64,000 nt of DNA. It comes from JAWKSY01 sp041402125 (lineage in GTDB: Bacteria > Planctomycetota > GCA-002687715 > DRQF01). The stretch is taken from assembly GCA_041402125.1 (NCBI GenBank), contig JAWKSY010000001.1, forward strand, positions 124,001 to 188,000. Reading direction: 5' to 3'. Numbering within the stretch: position 1 is the stretch's first letter; every line of letters begins with the position of its first letter. Under the pieces are notes generated by a model. The model ran no database searches. It had not been told where the DNA came from and saw only the letters and a list, made by a program, of their open reading frames with translations. This document shows positions 56,854 to 64,000 of this stretch, in pieces. The position numbers and the translations under genes were made by a program.

Positions 56854-59800
56854 ATGGTCACCCCCGCGCCCCCGTCCCCGGACGAAGGACCCGACGACTC
56901 CCGCCCCGACGATTCCACGGATCGCGGCGACCAGTCGAGTTCCAGCGCTTTCTGGGACCTCGAACCCGAAACCGTGCGACGGGAGATCGCCGAGACCCTC
57001 GGCATCCGCCCGGAGGTCCTGTTCGCCCCGCCGGACTCCGACGCGCCGGCGCTCGAGCACCTCGGTTTCCGCTTCGCGCGCCGTCTCGGCCGACCCGGCC
57101 CTCATCAGTTCTCGCTGCCCTTCGACCTCGGAGAGGTGCGCCTGCTCCGCTACCTCGCCCACGGCGGGATGGGGACGGTCTACGAGGGACGGATGACCCG
57201 GACGAACCGGCGGGTCGCGGTCAAGATCGTCCCGCGCGGCAGCGGCGACGAGACCCCGCTCCGGAACGAGGCCCGGCTCCTCTCCCAGGTCGATCACATC
57301 GGGGTCGTTCGCGTCATCTCCACCGGCGAGACGAAGGACTGGGTCTGGGTCGCCATCGACTACGTCGAGGGCCGCTCCCTCCTCGACTTCATCAAGGAGA
57401 GGCGCGCGGCCGCATCCGACGAGATGGAGACGACGCGGGTCGGGCGCGGCGGGGCCGGGGCGCGATCCGCCCCCACGCCCACGTCGCGGCCGAGTGTCGT
57501 CACCATCCGTGACCAGCTCCATCGCGACGTGGCCTGGTTCGCGAGCCTCGCGCGCACGCTCGACATCCTGGCGAAGGCCGGCCTCACCCATCGAGACGTC
57601 TCGCCGCGGAACATCCTCATCCACGAGGAAGGCCTCCCCATCCTCATCGACTTCGGTCTCGCCTTCGACGACATCGACGACGTGCGCGGCGCGCTCTCGG
57701 GGACGCTCCCCTACATGAGCCCGGAGCACACGAACCTGGCCTACGCCGGGATGGACGTGCGCAGCGACCTCTACTCGCTCGCCGCCTGCTTCTACGAACT
57801 CGTCACCGGACACCCGGTCCGCTCCTTCGACAGCGCGACGACACAGGCCGACAAGCTCATCGAGATCGCCCACCAGCGGGCCACCCCCGTCTCCGAGCTC
57901 GGACGCGACGTCCCGGCCAGCCTGGATCCGATCTTCGAGCGCGCTCTCGCCACCAACCGGAGCGAGCGCTACCAGAGCGCGGCCGAGCTCGCGCTCGACC
58001 TCGAGGCCTGGCTCGAGGGGCGCCCTCTCGCGAATGCGCCGGAGAACTTCCGCGCGAAGGTCTCGCGGCTCCGGCGACGCCTGCAGGTGGCGGGCATCGT
58101 CGCGGCCATCGTCGCGGTGACGCTCGGAGGCTGGGCCTGGAGTCGCGCCTCGGCCGACGCGAAGGCCCGCGCGCGGCTCGCCCGCCTCGCCGACCGGATC
58201 GGACACGCGGAGACGGGCGTCGTCGCGACCGCGCTGGCCGATCTCGACGCCGAGTCGTCCTCCATCCGCGATCTGGACGACTTCCCCCGCGTGCGCCGCG
58301 AGCTGGCAGCGCACCTCGAGCGACTCCGGCGCCGCGACGAGCTCGCGGCGGCGTGGCGGACGCGAGGCGGCTCGGAGCCGGTCGCCGCCGTCGTCGGCGC
58401 CCTGCGCGCGCTCGACGAGCTGCGCCCGCACGACGCCGCGACGACCGCGCTGGTCGCGAGGCTCGCCGCGATCCGCGACGATCGCCAGGCCCGCCTCGTG
58501 GCGATGAGGGCCGATCTCGAGGATCCGGCCCGACGCGTCGGGGTCCTGGAGGCGCTCGCGGACGAGGGGCCGCTCTTCGTCGGACTCGAGGGTTTCCCGG
58601 GCTTCCTGGACGGGGCGATCGGAACGGCCGGAACGGACTACGTCGAGCGCATCGTCTCGCGTCGGGCCCCCAAGATCGCCGTCGAGAGCTTCTCCCGCGC
58701 CGACGGCATCGAGCCCTGGGCCCTCCGCGCGCGCAGCCTCCTGAAGCAGAAGGGAAGCGGCGACGCGGACCTCGTCTTCCTCGTCGTCTTCGACCGCATC
58801 CTCCACGGGGAACACGCGACGGCGGTGCAGGAGTGCGCCGCGGTCGAGAAGCTCGTCGAGTCCGGCCTCCGTCTCGCGGAGGCCGCCCATCTCGCGGCGA
58901 CCTTGCGTCTCCTCCAGGTGCGCGACGATCTCGAGAGCAAGGGGATGAAGATCCGTGAGATCGAGGTCGCGGATCGTTCCGGCGCCGGCGCCGAGGAGGA
59001 GCGCGAGGCCCGCCGGGCCCGACGGGCGGACCTCCTCGCGGCGACGGCCGGACTCGAGAAGGAGCGCGTCGAACTCGAGCGGGTGATCGCGAAGCGCGCG
59101 GCGGCCATCCGGCGCCTGAGCGACGGGGCACGCGGTCCGGCCATCGAGAGCTTCTCCGCCTACCGCCTGCTCGCCGCGCGCGACGAGGATCCGGCGCGCC
59201 TCCGCGCGGCCTCGACGCCTCTCGATCGCTTCTGCGAGGGCGGAAAGCTCCAGCGGCTCGCGCGGCACATGCGCGGCCAGCTCGCGCTGCAGCTCGGCGA
59301 ATGGGCCCGCGCCGAGAGCGACTTCGAGTTCCTGATCAACAGCGCGGACGACGAGCCGGGCACGGTGGCCCTGCCCGCGGTGCTGCGCGCCGCCGCGCGC
59401 GCCTTCCTCGCCGCGGCGAGGATGCGCCGCGGGGAGACCACCGACATCGAGTGGGAGAAGGTCCGCGAGGATCTCATCCTCGCCGGCCGATCGGATCCCT
59501 CCGTCCTCCCGCGCTTCCCTCGCGACCTCCGGCGACTCGACCCCCGGCTCGACCGCGAGGCGATCGTGCGGGCCCTCGACGCCCTCTTCGCCGCGCGCAA
59601 GGAGTCGCCGGCATTCGTGGACGGCCGGGCCCAGATCGAGGGGATCTTCGCCCTCGTCTTCGAAGGGGTCCTCGAGAAGGACGCCTTCGAGACGGTCGTG
59701 GCCCTCGATCCGATCCTCGAGGCCAACGGCGTCTACGCCCCGGCCGGAAAGGACGCCGATCCCCACGCGCGACGGCTGAGCCTCGCGAGCGGGGCGGCCT

Positions 59801-60213
59801 GGTCGAGCCTGCGCCTCGTCCTCGACGATCGGGTGAAGGATCCGGAGGACGGCCCGCGGCTCCTGGGCCGCGCCGTCGCGCTCGTCGGCTCGCTCACGGG
59901 CCCGATCGATCTCCAGACGGCCGCGGTGAGGGACCTGGCCCGGGCGCGACTCGCGGCCTCCGATGCCGACGCGACGGCCGCGGAGCTCGACGAGGCGCTG
60001 GCCCTGGCACGTCGCAACGCCGAGGCGTCGCGCTTCGCCGACGAGCTCCGGGCCCACCGCGACGCGATCTACATCCGGTACGGAGACGGTCCCGAACGCG
60101 AGAAGCAGGAGAAGCGCCTCGTCGCCTCCTACGCCAAGATCTACGAGCTTGCGCGACGCGTCGAGAGCGACGTGGTCGCGCGACGGGCCGCCGCGATGGG
60201 CGACGGCAACTGA
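56854..60213 (+). CDS. Membrane Ser/Thr protein kinase with long C-terminal extension
   Basis: 1119 residues. A Ser/Asp/Pro-rich lead (1-30) precedes the kinase domain (about 95-390): glycine loop LAHGGMGTVYEG, VAVK lysine near 123, catalytic loop THRDVSPRNIL with Asp and Asn (about 245), DFGLAF, and GTLPYMSPEH. A 40-residue insert (about 180-220) follows the hinge region. One membrane helix lies at about 412-430 (VAGIVAAIVAVTLGGWAW). The remaining 690 residues are helical, TPR-like, and should lie outside. HRDVSPRN varies HRDLKPxN only conservatively. It heads a run of three small envelope proteins (60242-62008), possible partners or substrates. Confidence 0.88.
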   Translation: MVTPAPPSPDEGPDDSRPDDSTDRGDQSSSSAFWDLEPETVRREIAETLGIRPEVLFAPPDSDAPALEHLGFRFARRLGRPGPHQFSLPFDLGEVRLLRYLAHGGMGTVYEGRMTRTNRRVAVKIVPRGSGDETPLRNEARLLSQVDHIGVVRVISTGETKDWVWVAIDYVEGRSLLDFIKERRAAASDEMETTRVGRGGAGARSAPTPTSRPSVVTIRDQLHRDVAWFASLARTLDILAKAGLTHRDVSPRNILIHEEGLPILIDFGLAFDDIDDVRGALSGTLPYMSPEHTNLAYAGMDVRSDLYSLAACFYELVTGHPVRSFDSATTQADKLIEIAHQRATPVSELGRDVPASLDPIFERALATNRSERYQSAAELALDLEAWLEGRPLANAPENFRAKVSRLRRRLQVAGIVAAIVAVTLGGWAWSRASADAKARARLARLADRIGHAETGVVATALADLDAESSSIRDLDDFPRVRRELAAHLERLRRRDELAAAWRTRGGSEPVAAVVGALRALDELRPHDAATTALVARLAAIRDDRQARLVAMRADLEDPARRVGVLEALADEGPLFVGLEGFPGFLDGAIGTAGTDYVERIVSRRAPKIAVESFSRADGIEPWALRARSLLKQKGSGDADLVFLVVFDRILHGEHATAVQECAAVEKLVESGLRLAEAAHLAATLRLLQVRDDLESKGMKIREIEVADRSGAGAEEEREARRARRADLLAATAGLEKERVELERVIAKRAAAIRRLSDGARGPAIESFSAYRLLAARDEDPARLRAASTPLDRFCEGGKLQRLARHMRGQLALQLGEWARAESDFEFLINSADDEPGTVALPAVLRAAARAFLAAARMRRGETTDIEWEKVREDLILAGRSDPSVLPRFPRDLRRLDPRLDREAIVRALDALFAARKESPAFVDGRAQIEGIFALVFEGVLEKDAFETVVALDPILEANGVYAPAGKDADPHARRLSLASGAAWSSLRLVLDDRVKDPEDGPRLLGRAVALVGSLTGPIDLQTAAVRDLARARLAASDADATAAELDEALALARRNAEASRFADELRAHRDAIYIRYGDGPEREKQEKRLVASYAKIYELARRVESDVVARRAAAMGDGN

Positions 60214-60241
60214 AGAAGGAGCGAGATGGAGGCCGAGCGCC

Positions 60242-60697
60242 ATGGCCACCGAGAAGAAGACCTACCTGACGATCGCGGTCGCAGCCGCGCTGATCATCGG
60301 CGCCGCCTACGTCGGCTACGAGGCCGGATTCGAGGCGGGGTACGAGGCCGCCGTCGCCGGCGGCCCCCCCTGGGCCCTGCCGTCCTTCGACGAGGTCAAG
60401 GACGCGGAGATCAACCTGACGCTGGAGCGCGACGGGAAGGGGTCCGCCGAGTTCTCGACGCTGGACGCGAGCATGATCCTCGTCACGGCGAAGTCCGCCG
60501 AGACCACGGCCCACGCGAAGCGGGCCCTCTCGGCGGGCGAGATCAAGAAGCTCAACGGCGAGGGCAAGATCCCGGTGCGCGTCGAGATCGAGTCCGGATC
60601 GGGGTCGGTCATCGAGGTCACGGCCATCGTCGCCCTCGAGAAGGACGGGAAGCTCGTCGGGTCCTCCGTCCGCACCGCGACCTTCGAGCGCGAGTAG
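60242..60697 (+). CDS. Small membrane-anchored protein, tandem family member 1
   Basis: 151 residues. An N-terminal anchor helix (TYLTIAVAAALIIGAAYVGY) is followed by a Glu-Ala-Gly repeat stretch (YEAGFEAGYEAAVAGG). A beta-rich domain runs from WALPSFDEVKDAEINLTLER to GKLVGSSVRTATFERE. The pattern A-L-P ... L-x-R-D ... and the closing hydrophobic strand plus R-T-A-x-F recur in the next two genes, so the three look paralogous. Function unknown. It begins 29 bases after the kinase stop, with AAGGAGCGAG ahead, so it is probably co-transcribed. Confidence 0.6.
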   Translation: MATEKKTYLTIAVAAALIIGAAYVGYEAGFEAGYEAAVAGGPPWALPSFDEVKDAEINLTLERDGKGSAEFSTLDASMILVTAKSAETTAHAKRALSAGEIKKLNGEGKIPVRVEIESGSGSVIEVTAIVALEKDGKLVGSSVRTATFERE

Positions 60698-60805
60698 GCG
60701 ACGGGGGTCCGCCCCGCGAATCCGGGCCGCCGATCCGACGCGGAGGCGGCGGGGTTGATACGCTCGGGGCAACCCGTCGGTCCCCTCGCATGGTGGAGAA
60801 CCTCG

Positions 60806-61423
60806 ATGCGCCCTTCTCTCCTCCCGCTCCTCCTCGCGCTCGTCGCGTGCGCCTTCATCGCCCTCTCGTGCGGTGACGACCCTGAAGCGAAGACGCGTCC
60901 CGACGAGAGCGGGAGCGTCTCGGACCGGGATCGCCCCGAGTCGGACGACGGGCCGGTGCGGCCGGCCCCGTCCGAGGGCATCGGGATGGCCGATCAGCTC
61001 TCCGACGGCGTCCGGCCGGTGGCGGTGCAGGGGCCGGGCACGACGGCGGACCTCTCCTCCTCGCTGCAGGACGGAACGGGCGGCGGGCCGCCCTACGCCG
61101 TGCCGACGAAGGGCTTCAAGGCCGGCGCCCGGTACCTGGTGCGCCTGGAGCCGCAGTCGACGGCGAACGCGGCCTGCCAGTTCATGGACGCGAAGACGAA
61201 CGTCCTGAGCGTGGTGTTCACCGAGGGCACGGACGCGAAGCTGGAGTTCCGATCGACGCGGCGGCGGTGAAGAACCTGCGGGCGGGCAAGCCCTGGTGAC
61301 ATCGACGTGTCGGCCGGCTTCGCGGGGCAGAACGCGACGGTCACGGCGGTGGTGCAGCTCGCCAAGGGGAGCGTCGTCACCCGGCCCTCGATCCGGACCG
61401 CGGTGTTCAAGACCTGGAAGTAG
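60806..61423 (+). pseudogene. Lipoprotein, tandem family member 2, with two frame breaks
   Basis: The signal peptide LLPLLLALVACAFIALSC has a lipobox Cys near residue 21. Then an acidic linker and the domain YAVPTKGFKAGARYLVRLEP, MDAKTNVLSVVFTEGTDAKL. The frame closes at 61270 after RSTRRR. Reading on, AAVKNLRAGKPW in a second frame and DIDVSAGFAGQNATVTAVV to RPSIRTAVFKTWK (stop 61421-61423) in a third complete a domain like that of member 1. Breaks lie near 61258-61262 (a CGG-repeat run) and near 61299-61302 (ccctggtgac). The clean continuation suggests a recent loss or sequence errors. Confidence 0.55.
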
Positions 61424-61460
61424 GCGCCGAGGCGTGGCGCGAAAGGAAGGAGAGGACCAA

Positions 61461-62008
61461 GTGAGAAGCGGCTATCGATCGACGACGTGGGTGCTCCTGG
61501 CGGCCTTCGCCCTGGGAGCCTGCGTCAGCGAGCGACGAGGGCGGATGCGGGCGGAGGCCTACAAGACCCCGCCCTACGCCCTGCCGGTGACGGCGTCGTG
61601 GCATGACGACGTGCCTCGGTGGTGCTGCAGCGCGACCCCGCGAACGAACGCGACCAGATCTTCGTGAGCGACCACTCGCGGAACGTCCTCCGCGTCTCGA
61701 CGAACGACGGTCAGGAGCCGATCGCCCAGGCCGTCCCGATCACCTCGGATCACGTCCGCGACCTCAACGAGAACGGCTCGTGCCGTGTCGCCATCGACGG
61801 ACGTTTCGGGGGCCGGTGGGCCGCGCTGCGGGCCGTCGTCGCCATGGCCCACCGGGCGACGAATCGGGCCGCCACGACCTCCGACCGGTCCGCGGCCTTC
61901 GAGCTGCCGCATCGCCCCACGACCCGATCGGCGGGCGAGGCCGCCCGCTTCGCCCGGGAGGCCGAACTCCGGGCCTTCCGCCTGAAGATGGCCGGACTCC
62001 GGCGCTGA
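61461..62008 (+). pseudogene. Lipoprotein, tandem family member 3, with a frame break
   Basis: GTG 61461 follows a strong AAGGAAGGAGAGG. The signal peptide is WVLLAAFALGAC with lipobox Cys near 20. After YKTPPYALPVTASWHDD the frame is lost near 61608-61615 and resumes as VVLQRDPANERDQIFVSDHS, continuing to TTSDRSAAFELPHRP and the stop at 62006-62008. The ALP opening, LQRD strand and closing S-x-A-A-F parallel members 1 and 2, plus a 35-residue C-terminal extension rich in Arg and Ala. Function unknown. Confidence 0.5.
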
Positions 62009-62047
62009 TCGCTCCAGTTCCCGGGCGGGACGGTCGATAAAAATGCA

Positions 62048-62791
62048 ATGACGCCCGAAGACCGGGAACTGGTCCATCGACTCCTCCGCGGAGGACTCGA
62101 CCGGGACGAGACGATCGCCGCCCTCGATCGGATCCGCGGATCCGAGGAGGCGCGCGACTACCTCGCGTACCAGACCCAGCGGACCCGCGGCGCCTCCCGG
62201 ATCGCGACCGACCGCCCCATGCGCCCCGAGGAGGCCGAGGGACCGGTCTCGCCCCGGGTCGCGCTGCCGGAGCCGCCGCCCGAGATCTCGAGCGGTCGGG
62301 GGATCCTCGCCGCGGGCGGCAAGCGCGGCGGGATGCGGCGCACCGTCTTCATCGGACTCATCGTCATCCTGCTGTTCGGCTTCGCCCAGAAGATGCGGAC
62401 CCCGAAGGACCGCCCGCTCGTCTCCACCGACATGCTGGTGGCGGAGGCGGTCGAGGCGGGGCTGCCCTGGATCGAGTCGCCGCGCGGGGCGCTGAAGTCG
62501 CGCCCCAAGGTGATCCGCCTCGTGATGCCGGCCGGGAACTCCCGGGTGACCATCCGGATGATGCGCGCGGGAGCCCTCGTGCATTCGGCGGAGTTCGACG
62601 CGCGGGAGACGCCGGAGTTCTTCGAGGACGTCGAGCGCCCGCGGGCGGAGGGCCGGCTGAAGGCCGTCGAGGCGATCCTGCCCTTTCCGGGCCCGGACGA
62701 GCTTCCCCTCGGCGACGGCGACCAGCTCCACGTCTTCGCGGTCCTGCCGAACGATCTCGAGTCGCCTCCGGTCTCGATCCTCCTCCGCTGA
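62048..62791 (+). CDS. Single-pass membrane protein with anti-sigma-like layout
   Basis: 247 residues. The N-terminal 60 residues are a small helical segment (DRELVHRLLRGGLDRDETIAAL, GSEEARDYLAYQT) resembling the cytoplasmic zinc-finger-less region of anti-sigma factors. A helix at about 99-113 (TVFIGLIVILLFGFA) separates it from an outer domain with strands VIRLVMPAGNSRVTIRMM and VHSAEFDARETPE. No sigma factor gene is adjacent, so the function is open. It closes the operon-like run behind the kinase. A Cys-free N-domain argues against a classical ZAS anti-sigma. Confidence 0.55.
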   Translation: MTPEDRELVHRLLRGGLDRDETIAALDRIRGSEEARDYLAYQTQRTRGASRIATDRPMRPEEAEGPVSPRVALPEPPPEISSGRGILAAGGKRGGMRRTVFIGLIVILLFGFAQKMRTPKDRPLVSTDMLVAEAVEAGLPWIESPRGALKSRPKVIRLVMPAGNSRVTIRMMRAGALVHSAEFDARETPEFFEDVERPRAEGRLKAVEAILPFPGPDELPLGDGDQLHVFAVLPNDLESPPVSILLR

Positions 62792-62898
62792 TGGACTCGG
62801 GCCGCCCGAGGGGTTAGACCATCCGCGATGACGGACGACGCCCTCGAGATCGACGAGCTGCTCGCGGCCAGCCCCTGCCCGAGGACGAGGCCGCCCTG

Positions 62899-63480
62899 GT
62901 GCTGGTCTTCGCCGCGGCGACGAAGAGCTCCGCCCAGGCCGACCGCGTCCTGTCGCGGATCGCGGCGCGCACCCGGCCTCCGATCCCGGACCTCCTCGAG
63001 ATCCTCTTCCAGCGTCCGCTCTTCGCCGGCTTCCCCCGGACGATCAACGTCCTCGGCGCCTTCCGCCGGCACTTCGGGTTCGAGGCCGAGGCCGCCCCCG
63101 CCCGGAGCCGCGAGGAGGGGCTCGAGACGCTGCGCGGCCGAGGCCGGGAGCTCTTCGCGCGTATCTACGCCGACCACACGGAGCGCGTGCTCTCCGACCT
63201 CGATCGCCTTCACCCCGAGCTCGCCGACTGGATCCTGACGGACGCCTACGGCTACGTCCTGGCCCGGCCGCGTCTCGACCCCCGGATCCGCGAGCTCGCG
63301 GCCTGCGCCGCGCTCGTCGGCACCGGCGACCTGCGCCAGCTCTCCTCGCACGCCCGCGGCGCGCGGCACTGCGGGGCCGAGCCGGCGGAGATCCGGAGCG
63401 CGGTGGCCCTCGCCCGCCCCTTCGCCGACGCCGCCGACGCGGCCGAAGCGGAGGAGATCCTCCGGCGCTGCCTCTCCTGA
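62899..63480 (+). CDS. Carboxymuconolactone-decarboxylase/AhpD-like protein (N-terminus possibly in another frame)
   Basis: 193 residues from GTG 62899. Helical throughout: SSAQADRVLSRIAART, then DPRIRELAACAALVGTGDLR and SSHARGARHCGAEPAEIRSAV, matching the carboxymuconolactone decarboxylase pattern with His in S-H-A-x-x-A-x-x-x-G-A-x-x-x-E-I. The catalytic CxxC of AhpD is absent. An in-phase start may lie earlier: ATG 62828 encodes MTDDALEIDELLAA in another frame, and a base change near 62868-62878 would join it to LPEDEAALVLVFAAA. Substrate unknown; soluble. Confidence 0.6.
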   Translation: MLVFAAATKSSAQADRVLSRIAARTRPPIPDLLEILFQRPLFAGFPRTINVLGAFRRHFGFEAEAAPARSREEGLETLRGRGRELFARIYADHTERVLSDLDRLHPELADWILTDAYGYVLARPRLDPRIRELAACAALVGTGDLRQLSSHARGARHCGAEPAEIRSAVALARPFADAADAAEAEEILRRCLS

Positions 63481-63610
63481 ATCTCCGGCGACGTCCGGGG
63501 GCCTTCCGCCGACAAAAGACGCGCCGAACCCACCCGATGCACCTGGGTAGCGTTGATCGGAGGGGCCGATTGACCGAAGATTCCGCAACCACGCTCCGGG
63601 ACGGAAATCC

Positions 63611-64000
63611 ATGCCGCGCAATCGGATCAGCTCATACGCCGGAATCGCCCTCCTCGCCGGCTCGATCATCCTCTTCCAGATCGCGCTGACCCGCGTCTTC
63701 GCCATCCTGATGTGGCACCACTTCACCTACATGGTGGTCTCCATCGCGATGCTCGGATTCGGGGCGGCGGGGAGCATCCTCACCGCCCGTCGCGAGGGAC
63801 TGAAGCACGCCGATCCCGCGGCCACGCTCGCGACCTGGTCCTGGGCCTACGGCATCGCGGTGATGCTCGCCTTCTGCTTCGCGACGCGGGTCCGGATCGA
63901 CACGCTCCACATCTGGTCCGACAAGTCGAACGCGATCGCGCTGCTGCTCTTCTACCTCATCATCGCGGCCCCGATGCTCCTCGGCGGGCTCGCGATCGGC
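63611..64000 (+). CDS. Spermidine-synthase-like membrane protein, N-terminal part (cut by window edge)
   Basis: Open from ATG 63611 to the window end (130 codons). At least four hydrophobic segments are present: ISSYAGIALLAGSIILFQIA, FTYMVVSIAMLGFGAAGSIL, YGIAVMLAFCFAT and ALLLFYLIIAAPMLLGGLAI. The opening, with L-F-Q-I-A-L-T-R-V-F-A-I near the first helix, is typical of large membrane proteins that carry a spermidine-synthase-type fold at the C-terminus, known from Planctomycetota and others. The catalytic domain lies beyond the window, so the assignment is tentative. Confidence 0.6.
   Translation, partial: MPRNRISSYAGIALLAGSIILFQIALTRVFAILMWHHFTYMVVSIAMLGFGAAGSILTARREGLKHADPAATLATWSWAYGIAVMLAFCFATRVRIDTLHIWSDKSNAIALLLFYLIIAAPMLLGGLAIG

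Noticed and set aside
56791..60249. Long open frame antisense to the kinase gene (over 1100 codons)
   Set aside because: It is a shadow frame. High GC removes stop codons from the antisense frame; the translation is low-complexity Arg/Glu/Gly and matches nothing, while the plus strand has a full kinase.

Overview
The window reads as chromosome from a very GC-rich, Gram-negative-type, free-living bacterium. KdsB implies KDO-containing lipopolysaccharide, and there are an anhydro-MurNAc kinase, several lipoprotein signals and an ABC O-antigen-type exporter. The split glycine decarboxylase (GcvPA/GcvPB), a DUF1844 gene behind pyrG, a large Ser/Thr kinase, DUF4388/MglA-like genes and big secreted propeller proteins fit Planctomycetota or a deltaproteobacteria-like lineage. 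I lean to Planctomycetota, but this is inference, as no rRNA or marker phylogeny is available. I see no prophage, insertion-sequence transposase, CRISPR array or rRNA. One tRNA gene (Thr, anticodon CGU) is present.

Layout. 1-3.6 kb: the tail of an unknown protein, a 162-bp inverted-repeat element, and a minus-strand group (GNAT, frame-broken PepE, Rid-like protein). 3.6-21.7 kb: a surface-glycan locus. On the minus strand are an ABC permease, a Wzt-type ATPase and a glycosyltransferase whose ends overlap by a few bases. Divergent from them are a UDP-galactopyranose-mutase-like flavoprotein, two methyltransferases, a YfhO-like membrane protein, a GT2, two further multi-spanning GT-C-like proteins, a sugar-dehydrogenase-like secreted protein and a sugar nucleotidyltransferase. 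21.7-27.9 kb: two tandem paralogous secreted propeller proteins, one with a one-base deletion, flanked on both sides by copies of the same palindromic repeat family. 27.9-31.3 kb: a second UGM-like flavoprotein, a HAD phosphatase, a divergent RNase HII-like protein and a degenerate receiver protein.

31.3-37.0 kb: a 1395-residue membrane protein with a voltage-sensor-like S4 helix, overlapping a DASS (SLC13) carboxylate transporter. 37.1-41.6 kb: tRNA-Thr, anmK, an orphan NtrC-type regulator, a lipoprotein and a LysM membrane protein. 42.0-45.4 kb: lipoprotein, kdsB, pyrG, DUF1844. 45.4-51.4 kb: an unknown protein, an MglA-like pseudo-GTPase with a tail anchor, a 1078-residue DUF4388/TPR/PEGA/propeller protein and a small TPR-like protein. 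51.6-56.8 kb: the complete glycine cleavage set gcvT-gcvH-gcvPA-gcvPB plus a lipoate/octanoate transferase that could load GcvH. 56.8-62.8 kb: a Ser/Thr kinase followed by three tandem small envelope proteins that look paralogous and a single-pass membrane protein. The end holds a carboxymuconolactone-decarboxylase-like protein and the start of a spermidine-synthase-like membrane protein.

A general caution: at least seven genes show single-base frame breaks, mostly at G/C runs or G/C-rich repeats. Either the assembly has indel errors or several genes here are decaying, so disrupted entries should be read with that in mind. The strongest candidates for undescribed biology are the palindromic 38-33-38 repeat pairs, the S4-bearing giant protein overlapping a transporter, the MglA-like pseudo-GTPase/DUF4388 pair and the three-paralog array behind the kinase.
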